51,360 nt of DNA, from positions 1-51,360 of the forward strand of contig JAIEQK010000107.1 of assembly GCA_019747795.1 (NCBI GenBank). Direction: 5' to 3'. Below the pieces are notes generated by a model. That model searched no databases. It was given only the letters and a program-made list of their open reading frames with translations, and had not been told where the DNA came from. The DNA is from Gammaproteobacteria bacterium (GTDB taxonomy: Bacteria > Pseudomonadota > Gammaproteobacteria > Ga0077536). Numbering within the stretch: position 1 is the first letter of the stretch; each line of letters opens with the position of its first letter. Below are positions 25,597 to 34,732 of the stretch, one piece after another. The position numbers and the translations under genes were made by a program.

Positions 25597-26019
25597 TCAC
25601 CCAGTCGCGGCGCCGTCGACGAGGATGGCTGCAGGAATTCGGTACAGCCGCCCGGTTTGGTCCAGTGTATCAACGCTCCATTCGCCGCCAACGCCGGCGA
25701 ACATCCAGCGCAGGATCTGCCACAAATCGTTGTCAACCGCGGTTTCGTCCATCGGCTCAAGCGCCTCGACGAGTGCGTAGATCTCTACACCCGACGGAAA
25801 GCGCTCACCGCTTCGGCCTAGGAAAATCAGCTCGTACGCGTTTCCTGAGGGGCCACGCAGATATCCAGGCCTGTCCATTGCCAGGTCATCGAGTGCAAAC
25901 ATTCGGACGAAGAAGGCGCGGAATTCCGGGTAGTGGGCAAGTCGGTCCTCGCGTAACACATGCACCCGACGTACATCGTTATGCGTGACTGCCTCTGGCG
26001 CGCAAACACTGACGTTCAT
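25597..26019 (-). CDS. Hypothetical protein coupled to haloalkane dehalogenase-like gene
   Basis: 140 residues. Its ATG overlaps the upstream hydrolase stop (ATGA at 26016-26019), indicating translational coupling. Visible segments are VHVLREDRLAHYPEFRAFFV, DRPGYLRGPSGNAYELIFLG and DLWQILRWMFAGVGGEW. It is acidic and soluble, with no signal or membrane segment. I recognise no family. Coupling suggests a role with the hydrolase and GST. Confidence 0.75.
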   Translation of the reverse strand: MNVSVCAPEAVTHNDVRRVHVLREDRLAHYPEFRAFFVRMFALDDLAMDRPGYLRGPSGNAYELIFLGRSGERFPSGVEIYALVEALEPMDETAVDNDLWQILRWMFAGVGGEWSVDTLDQTGRLYRIPAAILVDGAATG

Positions 26020-26975
26020 GTTACGGCTCTCAGGTGATGACCGTTCACAAACTCAACGATCCTCGCGGCAATTTCGGGCCCTGAGTCTTCCTGCAGGAAG
26101 TGCCGGCCGGTCACAAAATAAGGGCCCTCGGCTTGCGGGAGAAGCGCTTTGAATCTTTGCGGGAAAATCTCCGGATTGAAGGTATCGTCCCCGCGACCCC
26201 AGATCAGCAGTGTGGGCAAGGTGCAGGACGTCAGTTGATCTTCTAACCATGAAAATCGACTCATTGCCCGTGCTGCGTTGTCGATGGGGATCCAGCGTGG
26301 CCAGGCCCAGGTCAACAATCTGTCGGCCGGGTCGGGCAGCACGAACTCATATGCCGCCTGTGCCTCTTCGCGGAAGCGCTCACGATCAACCACCGACAGG
26401 TAGAGGCCGCGCTTTACGAGCGCCGCGTGCCGGCCAAGCAAATAGGGTCCGACCAGCGGGGCATGCATGGTCCGCCACGGGAACATCCGCGTATGGAATT
26501 CGGACGGAGGCATGGGCCAGGCCCACGTACTCATCAGCACAAGGCTGTGCATGCGATTGAGATTTGAGAGCGCGAAGCCGAGACCGGTAGGTCCTCCCCA
26601 GTCATGACAAACCAAGGTGACGCGCTGCAAATCGAGGCTGCGGAGCAGGGCAGTCAGATTCGCGATATGGCCGTCGAGTGTATGAGCTTGTTCAATGCTC
26701 GGCTTTTCGGACAGCCCGAAGCCGATCATGTCGGGCACGATCACGCGATAACCCGCCGCAGTGAGCGGCGCGATAAATTCACGATACAGGTAGCCCCAGG
26801 TGGGGTTGCCGTGAAGGAGGACGACAGGGTCGCCTTGGCCCTCGTCGATATAGTGCATGCGGTAGCCGTTCACACGTGCATACCTTGGTCGATAAGGCCA
26901 TTGCGCACGTAGCCAATCGGGCAGCGCGATGCCGTCAGCGCTGCTGCTGAGTGCCGGCACTCGTTGACTAGTCAC
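26016..26975 (-). CDS. Haloalkane-dehalogenase-like alpha/beta hydrolase
   Basis: 319 residues with the haloalkane dehalogenase signature: HGNPTWGYLYR (oxyanion and halide Asn near 57, W60), nucleophile Asp125 in LVCHDWGGPTG followed by the halide-stabilising Trp126, an acid Asp in WGRGDDTF (263/264) and catalytic His292 in GRHFLQEDSG. The cap domain runs from about 150 to 235. It would hydrolyse C-halogen bonds to alcohols. Its ATG overlaps the GST stop by four bases and its own end overlaps the next ATG, so GST, hydrolase and unknown gene form a tight operon. Epoxide or ester hydrolase is less likely, because Asp-Trp follows the nucleophile elbow. Confidence 0.88.
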   Translation of the reverse strand: MTSQRVPALSSSADGIALPDWLRAQWPYRPRYARVNGYRMHYIDEGQGDPVVLLHGNPTWGYLYREFIAPLTAAGYRVIVPDMIGFGLSEKPSIEQAHTLDGHIANLTALLRSLDLQRVTLVCHDWGGPTGLGFALSNLNRMHSLVLMSTWAWPMPPSEFHTRMFPWRTMHAPLVGPYLLGRHAALVKRGLYLSVVDRERFREEAQAAYEFVLPDPADRLLTWAWPRWIPIDNAARAMSRFSWLEDQLTSCTLPTLLIWGRGDDTFNPEIFPQRFKALLPQAEGPYFVTGRHFLQEDSGPEIAARIVEFVNGHHLRAVT

Positions 26976-27670
26976 ACAGGATACCCGGGTGTGCTCGCAG
27001 CTAGTCCGTCGAACGAATTCAGCAGTCGAAGGCGCCAGGCCGCAACAGCGTCATCGTCGGCCAGCAGCTTGAAGGGACTTATACAGCGCGCCCATTGAAA
27101 GGCCCCGAATACGATGTAGTCGGCATAGGCGGGATGAGTACCGGCCAGGTAGGGCTGGAGCTGAAGGACGGCGCGCAGAGGCTCCAAAGTCTGACGGAAA
27201 CTCAGCACGGCTTCGTCTCGACCAGCACTGACTTCTTCGAGTGGTTTGCCAAAGACCTTTTCGCGTGTGGTGCGGAAGTACTCCCGGTCCTGTGGTGCCA
27301 CGTGCGCGTGAATGTCGGATATGACGAGCGGGGCCAGGGCCGGATGGAGCACTTTGTCGGTCCACGCGTTCAGAAACCGCGTGACAGACATTCCGACATC
27401 GCCGCCGAACAACGATGGCCTATCTGGATAGTGCGTTTCGAGGTGAACAGCAATTGCCCATGAGTCGATGACGGTCGTGTCCCCATCAACCAGCACCGGG
27501 ACCCGCCCCTGACCAGAAAATGCGATCTCGTCCTTATCGGTGAACCTCCAGGGCAAAGTTTCGACGGCCAATTCTTTGTGCGCGAGTGCTAGCTTCGTGC
27601 GCCAGCAGAACGGGCTGAACCGTCGATCAGGATCGGCACCCGCCAAATCGTAAAGCCGGAGAGCTGGCAT
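26972..27670 (-). CDS. Glutathione S-transferase, LigE/LigF-related type
   Basis: 232 residues from the ATG at 27670 (AAGAGG upstream); 27733 is a longer alternative. The thioredoxin domain carries RFSPFCWRTKLALAHKEL with a Ser (or Cys) at the glutathione thiolate site, QGRVPVLVDG with cis-Pro, and IDSWAIAVHLE. The helical domain has TRFLNAWTDKVLHPALAPLV and AYADYIVFGAFQWAR. The SPFxWRT start resembles bacterial beta-etherase/isomerase GSTs. First in a three-gene operon with the haloalkane-dehalogenase-like gene; glutathione-dependent removal of a reactive product is a plausible role. Confidence 0.85.
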   Translation of the reverse strand: MPALRLYDLAGADPDRRFSPFCWRTKLALAHKELAVETLPWRFTDKDEIAFSGQGRVPVLVDGDTTVIDSWAIAVHLETHYPDRPSLFGGDVGMSVTRFLNAWTDKVLHPALAPLVISDIHAHVAPQDREYFRTTREKVFGKPLEEVSAGRDEAVLSFRQTLEPLRAVLQLQPYLAGTHPAYADYIVFGAFQWARCISPFKLLADDDAVAAWRLRLLNSFDGLAASTPGYPV

Positions 27671-27772
27671 ATTCGAACCTCTTGGCGTAGGGGACCCCGA
27701 AGACATCGACCGGTGTGATATTTCTTCTACCATGATACCGGACCACGCGGTCCATAATAAATCAAAAAAATG

Positions 27773-28360
27773 CTACTTAAGCGCCGACATGATCACGCCG
27801 ACGATTTCCGTCATTGCTCGATGACTGGTGCCCGCTTTGACCATGGTACGGAGTCCACTCAAGCTCGATAACAAGTAGCGTCCGAGAACATTGGGGTCTT
27901 TGTCGAGGGGAATGGATCCGTCGGACTGCGCTTGCTTGACCGCAGCGACGAATACCTGCGTCACCCGCTTGGCGCCGTCGCCGATCAGCTCTCTGATACG
28001 GGGATCGCGAGCGGAGAACTCGGTCGCCACATTTACGATCATGCAACCGCGTGGGTCTTTGGACGAAAGGACTTCTTCGGCGGCCCCCATCAATACGCTC
28101 TCGATGAACTCCCAGCCGGAATCGCCAGCGCGCAGGCGCGAACGCAGATTCGACGTCACATTGTCGCAGTAATGCGACAGCGCCCGTTGGAAGGCCTCAT
28201 GCTTGCTATTGAATGCCTGGTAGAAACTGCTCTTTGATAGTCCGGTGGCGTCGAGTAGATCGCGCAGAGAGGTTCCCTCATAACCCCGACGCCAGAACGC
28301 CTGCATGGTGGCGTCCAAGGCGACGTCGGGTTCGTACTCAAGGGGGCGTCCAGCATTCAT
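27773..28360 (-). CDS. TetR/AcrR-family repressor
   Basis: 195 residues. The N-terminal helix-turn-helix is LRDLLDATGLSKSSFYQAFN, with SKHEAFQRALSHYC after it. The C-terminal half contains DPRGCMIVNVATEFSARDPR, a pattern seen in the LmrA/YxaF/NemR-like group, which often senses electrophiles or quinone-like compounds. It lies between the GST-hydrolase operon (same strand, downstream) and a divergent GST gene, and could control both through the dyads at 28419-28459. Confidence 0.9.
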   Translation of the reverse strand: MNAGRPLEYEPDVALDATMQAFWRRGYEGTSLRDLLDATGLSKSSFYQAFNSKHEAFQRALSHYCDNVTSNLRSRLRAGDSGWEFIESVLMGAAEEVLSSKDPRGCMIVNVATEFSARDPRIRELIGDGAKRVTQVFVAAVKQAQSDGSIPLDKDPNVLGRYLLSSLSGLRTMVKAGTSHRAMTEIVGVIMSALK

Positions 28361-28418
28361 TGGCTGATTATGTGCTCCGGCGCGTTGTCTTCAAAGCTTA
28401 ACGATGCACGTGCCAGGG

Positions 28419-28459
28419 CCAATAGACAATTTAGAAGGCTGTGTCTATATTGGACCAAT
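28419..28459. promoter_or_regulatory. Overlapping dyads, candidate TetR operator
   Basis: CCAATAGACA (28419-28428) faces TGTCTATATTGG (28442-28453), and the latter overlaps a second dyad ATTGG-A-CCAAT ending at 28459. Both lie in the 160-bp gap between the divergent TetR and GST genes, 61 bp upstream of the GST start. TAGAC/GTCTA half-sites are common in operators of this TetR group. Confidence 0.5.
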
Positions 28460-28520
28460 CGGGCCGTAATTATAAAAAACGTAACTGCCAATCTTGTTCG
28501 TCCCCTAATCGAGGTTTCAA

Positions 28521-29180
28521 ATGATTGATTTATATACATCTTCGACGCCCAATGGATGGAAGGCATCGGTCATGCTGGAAGAAATCGGGATGCCATATAC
28601 CGTCCATCCCATAAGCCTCAGCCAGGGTGAACAGAAATCGCCTAAATTTCTTGCGGTCAATCCCAATGGTCGCATTCCCGCTATCGTTGACAGGGCGAAC
28701 GGTGACTTCGCCGTATTCGAAAGCGGTGCAATCCTGCTTTACCTCGCCAAGAAGAGTGGCAAGCTACTACCCAAGGACGACAAGGGCGAATCCCACGTCA
28801 CCCAATGGTTGATGTTCCAAATGGGCGGCGTCGGCCCGATGATGGGGCAGGCCAATGTGTTCTATCGCTACTTTCCGGAGAAAATCCAGCCGGCCATTGA
28901 TCGCTATCAGAACGAAGGCCGGCGTTTATTCGAAGTCCTGAATGGGCAGCTCAAGGGCCGCGAGTATCTTTGCGACGAGTACAGCATCGCGGATATCGCA
29001 AACTGGTGCTGGGTGCGCATTCATGCCTGGAGTGGCATCGACGTCACTGGCTTGGATGATCTGCAGGCTTGGCTCGCCCGGCTTGAGGCACGTCCTGCTT
29101 GCCAGCGAGGTATCGTCGTGCCCGAACCGCTCGTTCTCGAAGGGGTAGTCGACATGGCCAAGAAGATCTTGACCAAATAG
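28521..29180 (+). CDS. Nu-class-like glutathione S-transferase (YfcG/YghU type)
   Basis: 219 residues. [20 protein letters not shown] has the Thr/Asn-Gly start of Nu-class enzymes, followed by [11 protein letters not shown] and [15 protein letters not shown]. The C-terminal domain holds [20 protein letters not shown] and [15 protein letters not shown]. Nu-class GSTs are disulfide-bond oxidoreductases or peroxidases that bind two glutathiones. Divergent from the TetR gene; 48 bp separate it from the next GST-like gene. Confidence 0.92.
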   Translation: MIDLYTSSTPNGWKASVMLEEIGMPYTVHPISLSQGEQKSPKFLAVNPNGRIPAIVDRANGDFAVFESGAILLYLAKKSGKLLPKDDKGESHVTQWLMFQMGGVGPMMGQANVFYRYFPEKIQPAIDRYQNEGRRLFEVLNGQLKGREYLCDEYSIADIANWCWVRIHAWSGIDVTGLDDLQAWLARLEARPACQRGIVVPEPLVLEGVVDMAKKILTK

Positions 29181-29228
29181 GCGCACTTTTCACGAGCACT
29201 GGGCCAAAGCGGCCAGCGCACCCAAGCA

Positions 29229-30014
29229 ATGTCAGGAATGCGAAGAATGCTTACTTACCTTTCGCCCGCTGAAATCATCCACCATGAAGGGCTGCGGATA
29301 GTTCTTGTGCAAGGCATGCCCAGCCCGTGGGGGCAGGCGGCCAAAACTATCCTCGAGATCAAAGGGCTCGACTATGTCGCGGCACCCTTGGCCGTCGGTG
29401 GAACCAATGACGAAATCGTCGCCTGGTGCGGCGAGAACAGTGGCCCGATTGTCGCCTGGGCGGACGAAAAGCCGGTCCACCGCTGGCTCGACATCCTCCA
29501 CCTGGCTGAGCGCTTGGCACCCACTCCTGCGCTCATTCCAAGCGACGCGAGTCGACGCGCGCTCATGATTGGTCTTTCCAATGAGATCTGCGGCGAACTT
29601 GGCATCGGATGGAACCGCCGCCTGCAACTATTCGCACCCGCGATGAAAGCCGAGACCCCGCCCGAAGGGGTCGCGCGGATGAGTGGCAAGTACGGCTATA
29701 ACGAATCGGATGCGGAAATTGCAGGCGCCCGTGTCGCTGGCAGCCTTCGGGCATTGACTACGCAGCTTAGATCGCAGCGCGAGCGCGGTTCGCAGTTTTT
29801 CATCGGCGACAGGCTCAGTGCCCTCGATATCTATTGGGCATCGTTCATGAACCTTCTAGCGCCGCTGCCGAAGGAAAACTGTCCGATGCCTGAAGATTGG
29901 CGGCCGGCATTTGTTGCTACAGATCCGAAGATTGTCGAGGCCTTGGATCCCCTGTTGGTTGAGCATAGGGACCGAATATTCTGGGCCTACTTTCGCAATC
30001 CGATGGAGTTTTGA
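29229..30014 (+). CDS. Glutathione S-transferase-like protein
   Basis: Up to 261 residues. ATGs at 29229, 29238 and 29247 are all possible; AGGA stands before the last. A thioredoxin-like domain is visible (LRIVLVQGMPSPWGQAAKTI, with SPW at the usual thiolate position). A helical C-terminal domain follows, with GSQFFIGDRLSALDIYWASF giving the GST N-capping box. It is more diverged than the other GSTs. Same strand and close spacing suggest co-transcription with the Nu-class gene. Confidence 0.75.
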   Translation: MSGMRRMLTYLSPAEIIHHEGLRIVLVQGMPSPWGQAAKTILEIKGLDYVAAPLAVGGTNDEIVAWCGENSGPIVAWADEKPVHRWLDILHLAERLAPTPALIPSDASRRALMIGLSNEICGELGIGWNRRLQLFAPAMKAETPPEGVARMSGKYGYNESDAEIAGARVAGSLRALTTQLRSQRERGSQFFIGDRLSALDIYWASFMNLLAPLPKENCPMPEDWRPAFVATDPKIVEALDPLLVEHRDRIFWAYFRNPMEF

Positions 30015-30095
30015 TGGGTTGTCCCATCTGCACAACCGGCGGCAGGCGAACACTCGTCGTGGTGTAAAGGCGGGCCGTTCGAAGTTCCATCCGGC

Positions 30096-30371
30096 ATGAC
30101 ATACAGAATCTACGGCGATGAACTGAGTCTGTTCACGCGCAAGCTCGAGTGCGCTTGCTTGTTCTATGGGCTCGATTTTGAGCGATGTGACAAGACCCGC
30201 GAAAACGCAGCGCATATTGAGCAGCGTGCGGGCACACACCAGGTTCCGGTCTTACACACGCCAGAGAACTGGATGCTCTCAGACACCACTCCTATTCTCG
30301 CTCTGTTGGACGCCCGTCACCCCGGACGAGAAATGTTTCCGCCAGGCTTGTATGGTGCTATTGCGCATATC
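30096..30371 (+). pseudogene. Glutathione S-transferase, thioredoxin domain only
   Basis: The frame MTYRIYGDELSLFTRKLECA, with RAGTHQVPVLHTPENWMLSD and LLDARHPGREMFPPG, is the N-terminal domain of a GST with the SxFTRK thiolate region and cis-Pro. Homology ends about where the IS630 element begins (30372); the open frame runs on to 30383 inside it. The helical domain is missing and was probably cut off by that insertion or a later deletion. Confidence 0.8.
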
Positions 30372-31416
30372 CTAAATAACTGATCCAAATTTTGCGACAC
30401 TGGGGGAGTTGCCTGGAAAGGGACTGGCCGCGCTTAGAAATGCTCGCACGGCGGCCATAAGTTTATCCATTGTTGGATAGCCGATAGTTACGGGTGATGT
30501 TGTCATGGAGTTGCTTCCAGAGCTTTTCGATGTCGTTCACCCAGGGCTGATAGGCTGGCTGAAAGAGGATCTCAAACTTCGGGTTATAGTTCAGCCAGGC
30601 TTGCGCCAGATTGGATTTGTGGATGATGTAGTTATCTGCAATTAGCACGATCTGTCGGGCGCTGCGGTAGGTCCGTTTCAGGCACTCTAACCGGCACAAG
30701 AATAGATCTGTATTTTTGCGTTCGCCCTCGACGTAGTCCACGCGGCCTGTTCGTGCATGCAAGGCACCAGCGAGATAGCGTTTCTGATTCTTGCAGGGTG
30801 TCGGGACCGTCTGCTGTTGCCCGAGCGGCGACCAGAGGAAGCCGATTTTGGGATTCAGGTCGATATCGACTTCGTCCACATAGAAAATCTCGACGCCGGA
30901 CTTAGGCGAGTCCAGTCTTTGCTTGATCGCCCGCAACCGCTGTGCCGAGGCGGGATGCGAGATCCGCAACGTCGGCCGAGCACGACGCCAGCGCAGACCT
31001 ATTTTGGGTAATTCCCGGCGCACCGTCGAAGCATGAACGGGACGCTCGAGCAGCGAAGAGAGCGTGAGCGCGAGCATCTCACTGGTCCAGGTGCTGCGAA
31101 GATAGCCGTAATCACCGGGCGGTTGTCCGACGAGTTCTAACAAGGTTTCCCGTAGCGTCTCATCGACGGTATAGGCCGGGCGACCCGAGTGACAGACTGC
31201 CAGAGCGGCTTCGCCGAGCGTCATAAAAGCCGCTGCCCATCGATAAACCGTTGAACGGGCAACCAATAGACCCTCGGCAATCTGCGTGACGGCAACCCCG
31301 GACGCCAATTGCAATACGCCTTGGGCGCGCCTGACTTGCCGCGCCTCCGAGCATCGCTGCACAAGCCGTTGCAGGCGGCGCTTCTGTGGGCGGCTCAATA
31401 TCAATAAACTGCTCAT
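30372..31416 (-). pseudogene. IS630 transposase with C-terminal frameshift
   Basis: From the ATG at 31416 the protein has an N-terminal winged helix (AEGLLVARSTVYRWAAAF), then a DDE core: FYVDEVDIDLNP, IVLIADNYIIHKS and PWVNDIEKLWKQLHDN. The frame ends early at 30463 (NYRLSNNG). In the next frame the natural tail continues as YPTMDKLMAAVRAFLSAASP, then FPGNSPSVAKFG, to a stop at 30372. A single base change in length explains this. All catalytic acids are upstream of the lesion, so residual activity is conceivable. Confidence 0.85.
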
Positions 31417-31521
31417 GCTCAGGTGACCTCTCTCGGTATAGGTGTTTGATTGACACAACCTCCGATCACCGAATGTCACCTGAGTTCTATATCTGATCGA
31501 TCTTTTCGAACGCCTATTTAG
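30372..31521 (-). mobile_element. IS630-family insertion sequence (about 1.15 kb)
   Basis: The span holds one transposase and is bounded by CTAAATA at 30372 and its complement TATTTAG ending 31521. The next bases inside each end are only loosely matched (ACTGATC and GATCGATC), so termini are proposed by eye. The length suits IS630. A clear TA duplication is not visible, consistent with later decay or rearrangement. Confidence 0.65.
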
Positions 31522-31527
31522 CGCCCT

Positions 31528-31567
31528 ACGTACATCCAGTACCGGCACGGCGGTGCTGGATGTACGT
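31528..31567. repeat. 12-bp perfect inverted repeat next to IS630
   Basis: ACGTACATCCAG and CTGGATGTACGT flank a 16-base centre. It begins 6 bp outside the proposed IS630 end. It may be the terminus or target of another element, or a hairpin; no gene is associated. Confidence 0.6.
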
Positions 31568-31789
31568 CTCATTTAGTGCAGGAATTTACTCGTTCAACCC
31601 CAGCAAGACCGCCGCTTCCTGCCGCGCCCGCTCCGGGCCGCTGAGCAGCTGAACCAGTAATGCAAGCCGAGCAGAACGGTGAAACCCGTGCCATCGTGGA
31701 CTTCGGTTGTGTTGCTCGCCATGAAGGCACCGACTTCGGCAAGATGGGCCTCGCGCGACAGGCGTAGAGCGCCACCGGGCAAGGCAGAA

Positions 31790-32197
31790 TTTTTGCGGCG
31801 GCCGTCAGTGGTTTTGATTACACCCTGGTCGGGGTGTTCGGTTCAGGGTTTGACCTGGGCTTGCTCAGTGAATTCCACTACGACGAACGTGGCGATCGCG
31901 CCCTTCAATCACGATGTGTATGTCGGCGCGCGGCTGGCGGTCAATTACGCTTCCAACAGCCAGGTTTTGAGTGGCGTGGTGGTCGATGTGCAAAACGGCG
32001 GCGAGTTTTTTAGTGTCGAGGCGAGCCGTCGATTTGGCGATCATTGGCGGCTGGAATTGGAACTGCGGGTGCTGATGAATATCGCCCCGACGGACGTGTT
32101 CTATGGCACGCGTCACGACGACTATGTGCAGGTGGAACTCGCTCGCTTCTTTTTAGGGCGTGCCGCGCCGCGCGAGCACAGCGTATATCGTGTGTAG
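31790..32197 (+). pseudogene. Outer-membrane-like protein, C-terminal remnant
   Basis: Two frames join: SGFDYTLVGVFGSGFDLGLL with SEFHYDERGDRA, then DVYVGARLAVNYASNSQVLS, FFSVEASRRFGDHWRLELEL and DDYVQVELARFF. Alternating hydrophobic residues and a final aromatic Phe look like the last strands of an outer-membrane beta-barrel, and HYDERGD resembles an extracellular loop. I cannot name the family. The left neighbour (31568-31790) has no assignable gene; a short minus-strand frame there is unrecognised. Confidence 0.5.
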
Positions 32198-32264
32198 CAA
32201 GGGTGTCCAAGCCCAATAGCTATCGTCCCCATGCGATACTCCGTGATCCCAAGATTGCGGATAT

Positions 32265-32784
32265 GTGCAGTTCGTGGAAACCGTTTTGCACAATGTGTTG
32301 GTCTTTCTGATCGCGGCGGTCGCCGTGGTGCCCATGGCCAAGCGCCTCCGCTTGGGCGCAGTGCTCGGCTATCTGCTTGCGGGGCTGTTGATCGGGCCGT
32401 GGGGATTGCGGCTGATTCTCGACGCCGAGGTCATTCTGCATTTCGCCGAGTTCGGCGTCGTGTTGCTTTTATTCCTCATCGGCCTCGAACTCAATCCACG
32501 TCGGCTGTGGGACATGCGCCGCGCTATCGTTGGCGCCGGTTTGTCGCAGTTAGTGATGACGGTGGCGCCTTTATTGGCATTGGCGATACTGGCCGGCATG
32601 ACAACCGGCAGCGCCCTGGTCACAGCTTGCGTGCTGGCGCTGTCGTCTACGCCGTTTGCCTTGCAGATCCTGCATGAGCGGCGCTGGGCTGAAACGCCGA
32701 CGGGTAAAACAGCCTTTTCAATACTCCTGTTTCAGGATATCGCCGTCATTCCGCTGTTAGCGCTGCTGCCTGCACTCAGAACTC
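32265..32784 (+). pseudogene. KefB/KefC-type cation/proton antiporter, N-terminal third
   Basis: The frame starts at GTG (32265) with VLVFLIAAVAVVPMAKRLRL, GAVLGYLLAGLLIGPWGL, FGVVLLLFLIGLELNPRRLW and TGKTAFSILLFQDIAVIPLL. These are the first five or so helices of CPA2 exchangers, including the QD of LFQDIAVIP. After PALRT (about 32784) homology stops. The remaining transport domain and the TrkA-N domain are absent, and foreign sequence follows. Confidence 0.85.
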
Positions 32785-32813
32785 GCGCCGTGACATGGCT
32801 CAGCTCGGTCAGT

Positions 32814-33026
32814 TTAACGATCAAACACGATGGGATGAATCTCACCGGGTTCCGCAGTCACCTCAGCACCGCAACATCTATAAGGAAAGCGGGCGTTGAC
32901 GGTGCCATTGAGGTTGTCTTCCCAAGCGTCGATGGCGTTCTGAAACGCCGGCAGCAAGCCCGACGGGCCATGGCTCTCGGTGAATGTCATCAATTCGTTG
33001 GCCGCAGCCGGATTAAAGTTCGCCAT
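32814..33026 (-). pseudogene. 5' fragment of an unidentified gene
   Basis: A minus-strand frame starts MANFNPAAANELMTFTESHG and contains LLPAFQNAIDAWEDNLNGTV and NARFPYRC. It has good codon character, but homology to the left is cut at the antiporter joint. I do not recognise the family; it looks like the start of a soluble protein. Confidence 0.35.
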
Positions 33027-33109
33027 AGTCGATCCTTTGTGTGTTGAGGCCCGTGCGCACCCCTACACTCGCCCTGTTGCACCGTGTCGAGGTAGGGGCT
33101 GCACAAACG

Positions 33110-33355
33110 CTATCTGCTTCGACGTCGAGGGACACGGGACATACACGATGGCGATGTGGTGGAGGTGTATAACAATCGCGGTAGCTTTGAGGCGCACGGG
33201 TGAGTGACGACGTCAACGCTGGCTTGTTGATGGCTACGCTGGGTTACTGGCGGTAATTTAATCGCGGTACGGTCAATGTCGTGAGCTCGCCGGAGTTCGC
33301 CAATCTGGGACATGCGCCGAGCTTCTTCGATGCTTTAAACGGCGTCATCAAAATC
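33110..33355 (+). pseudogene. Molybdopterin oxidoreductase, C-terminal fragment
   Basis: In two frames the sequence gives HDGDVVEVYNNRGSFEAHG, then VSDDVNAGLLMATLGYWR, a TAA, and NRGTVNVVSSPEFANLGHAP. This is the molybdopterin-dinucleotide-binding end of the DMSO-reductase family (DGDxVxVxNxRG and VxPG-type turn, final NxLT/NVVSS block). The rest of the enzyme is missing. Confidence 0.65.
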
Positions 33356-33627
33356 CGTCTGCTAAATGGCACGACACAGCGCAGTGCGCGGCAAGACCTG
33401 TGTCGTACGCTTGCACAACGGGGGCGGTGCGTCCACAGTTCGCGGAGCTTCGCGAACCAATATCTCCCGCTCACGTCTGACCGAAAGACCTCGGCGAAAC
33501 AGGACCCGACCATGACCTGCCTCAAGATATCCGAGCTCGGGCCTTATGCCCGAGCAGTCACGCGCGCGCCGCTACTAGTTCCGTGCATCTCGCACAGCGT
33601 GACCACGTTCGAAAGCCCGCTGCGCGC

Positions 33628-34283
33628 CGTGCACGTTGATCGTGCTCTTCAGTTCGGAAGGCTGCAACGGCTGCCCGCCTGCAAATGCGTAGTTGTCGAG
33701 CCTTCGGAATTCGGAGGGCTGCTGGTCGCAATACTTACCGGTGACGTTTCATGTGACGTTTTGGGACTCGCTCGGCTGGCGCGACCGCTCCGCGAGCGAG
33801 CAGTTTGATGCGCGGCATGCCACGCCGAAGCGTCCGTGTACACCCGGGTGTTTTTTCGCAGTCAAAGAACGACTCAGCTGGCGCCGGTCGCCGCATGTGT
33901 ATGAACAACTTCCCGATACAGCGTCTGGCGTGCTCAAACTTGGGATGACGGATACGACCGCCGACATCGCGTTCACCAGTGCACAACCGAGCGTGCAACC
34001 GATGGTCGCACTGGCGTGACTTCGAGCCGGCCAATCCACTGCGGTCAGTCGCGGCGAAAACGCGGGCAGGACGCTAGGTCACGAGTTTGTCGTGACACAG
34101 CTGCAAGCGGCCCCCATGAACGACACCCAGGGCACCTGGCATGCATCGTTCGTCGTGACCGCGGACGAGTTCGCGGACCACGAGGCGGCGGCGGTGTGGG
34201 TGCTCGACGCTAATGTGCAGCCCATCCAGGCAATCGGTGGCTGGTTGTCCAACGCACACACCACGTATGAGAGGCTCGATTGA
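33628..34283 (+). pseudogene. DUF1223 secreted thioredoxin-fold protein, broken
   Basis: Pieces are LFSSEGCNGCPPANA (with CxxC), a TAG, SSLRNSEGCWSQYLPVTFHV, TFWDSLGWRDR, then after a deletion/frameshift FFAVKERLSWRRSPHVYEQL, VLKLGMTDTTADIAFTSAQP, and finally GHEFVVTQLQAAPMNDTQGT up to the stop at 34283. DUF1223 proteins normally read LFTSQGCSSCPPAD...FHVTYWDxLGWKD. At least two frameshifts and a stop are present. Positions 33356-33627 hold nothing recognisable. Confidence 0.7.
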
Positions 34284-34285
34284 AC

Positions 34286-34732
34286 ATGTCCACGCATTCA
34301 TCTGTCGTGCGCGCGCTGATCGCGTTCGTGGCATTGGTCTTCGCAATGTTCGTCCACGCCGGTTCATCGGCGACGGTCGCGCTCGGCGGATACGACGTCG
34401 TCAGCTACCGCACTGCATCCGGACCGGTCCTCGGAACCACTGCCATCACCACGGTATACGCAGCGCACGAATATCGCTTCATCACCGAGGAAAATCGGAC
34501 GCAGTTTCTCGGCAACCCAGGCAGGTATCTGCCCCGCTACGACGGTTGGTGCGCAACCAGTCTGTCGATGGGGCGCCTCGTGGTCCCCGACTACACCAAT
34601 TTCAAACTCGAAGACGGCAGCTTGTTGTTGTTTGAGCACGATGGTTTCACCAACGGCCACACTCTGTGGGACACAGATCCGAAGGGGTTCCGCGCGCGCG
34701 CCGACCAGCACGCGGTTGACCTGCTGAAGTGA
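34286..34732 (+). CDS. YHS-domain exported protein
   Basis: About 148 residues from the ATG at 34286 (a TTG at 34280 is possible). A signal peptide ends near VHAGSSA. The domain runs VALGGYDVVSYRTASGPVLG, YAAHEYRFITEENRTQFLGN, PGRYLPRYDGWCATSLSMG. This is the exported YHS-like form found beside metal-handling or sulfur genes. The usual Cys and Tyr are present; the ligand is unknown. The DUF1223 remnant ends 3 bases before it, and its stop overlaps the TAXI gene start, so the pair is co-translated. Confidence 0.85.
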   Translation: MSTHSSVVRALIAFVALVFAMFVHAGSSATVALGGYDVVSYRTASGPVLGTTAITTVYAAHEYRFITEENRTQFLGNPGRYLPRYDGWCATSLSMGRLVVPDYTNFKLEDGSLLLFEHDGFTNGHTLWDTDPKGFRARADQHAVDLLK

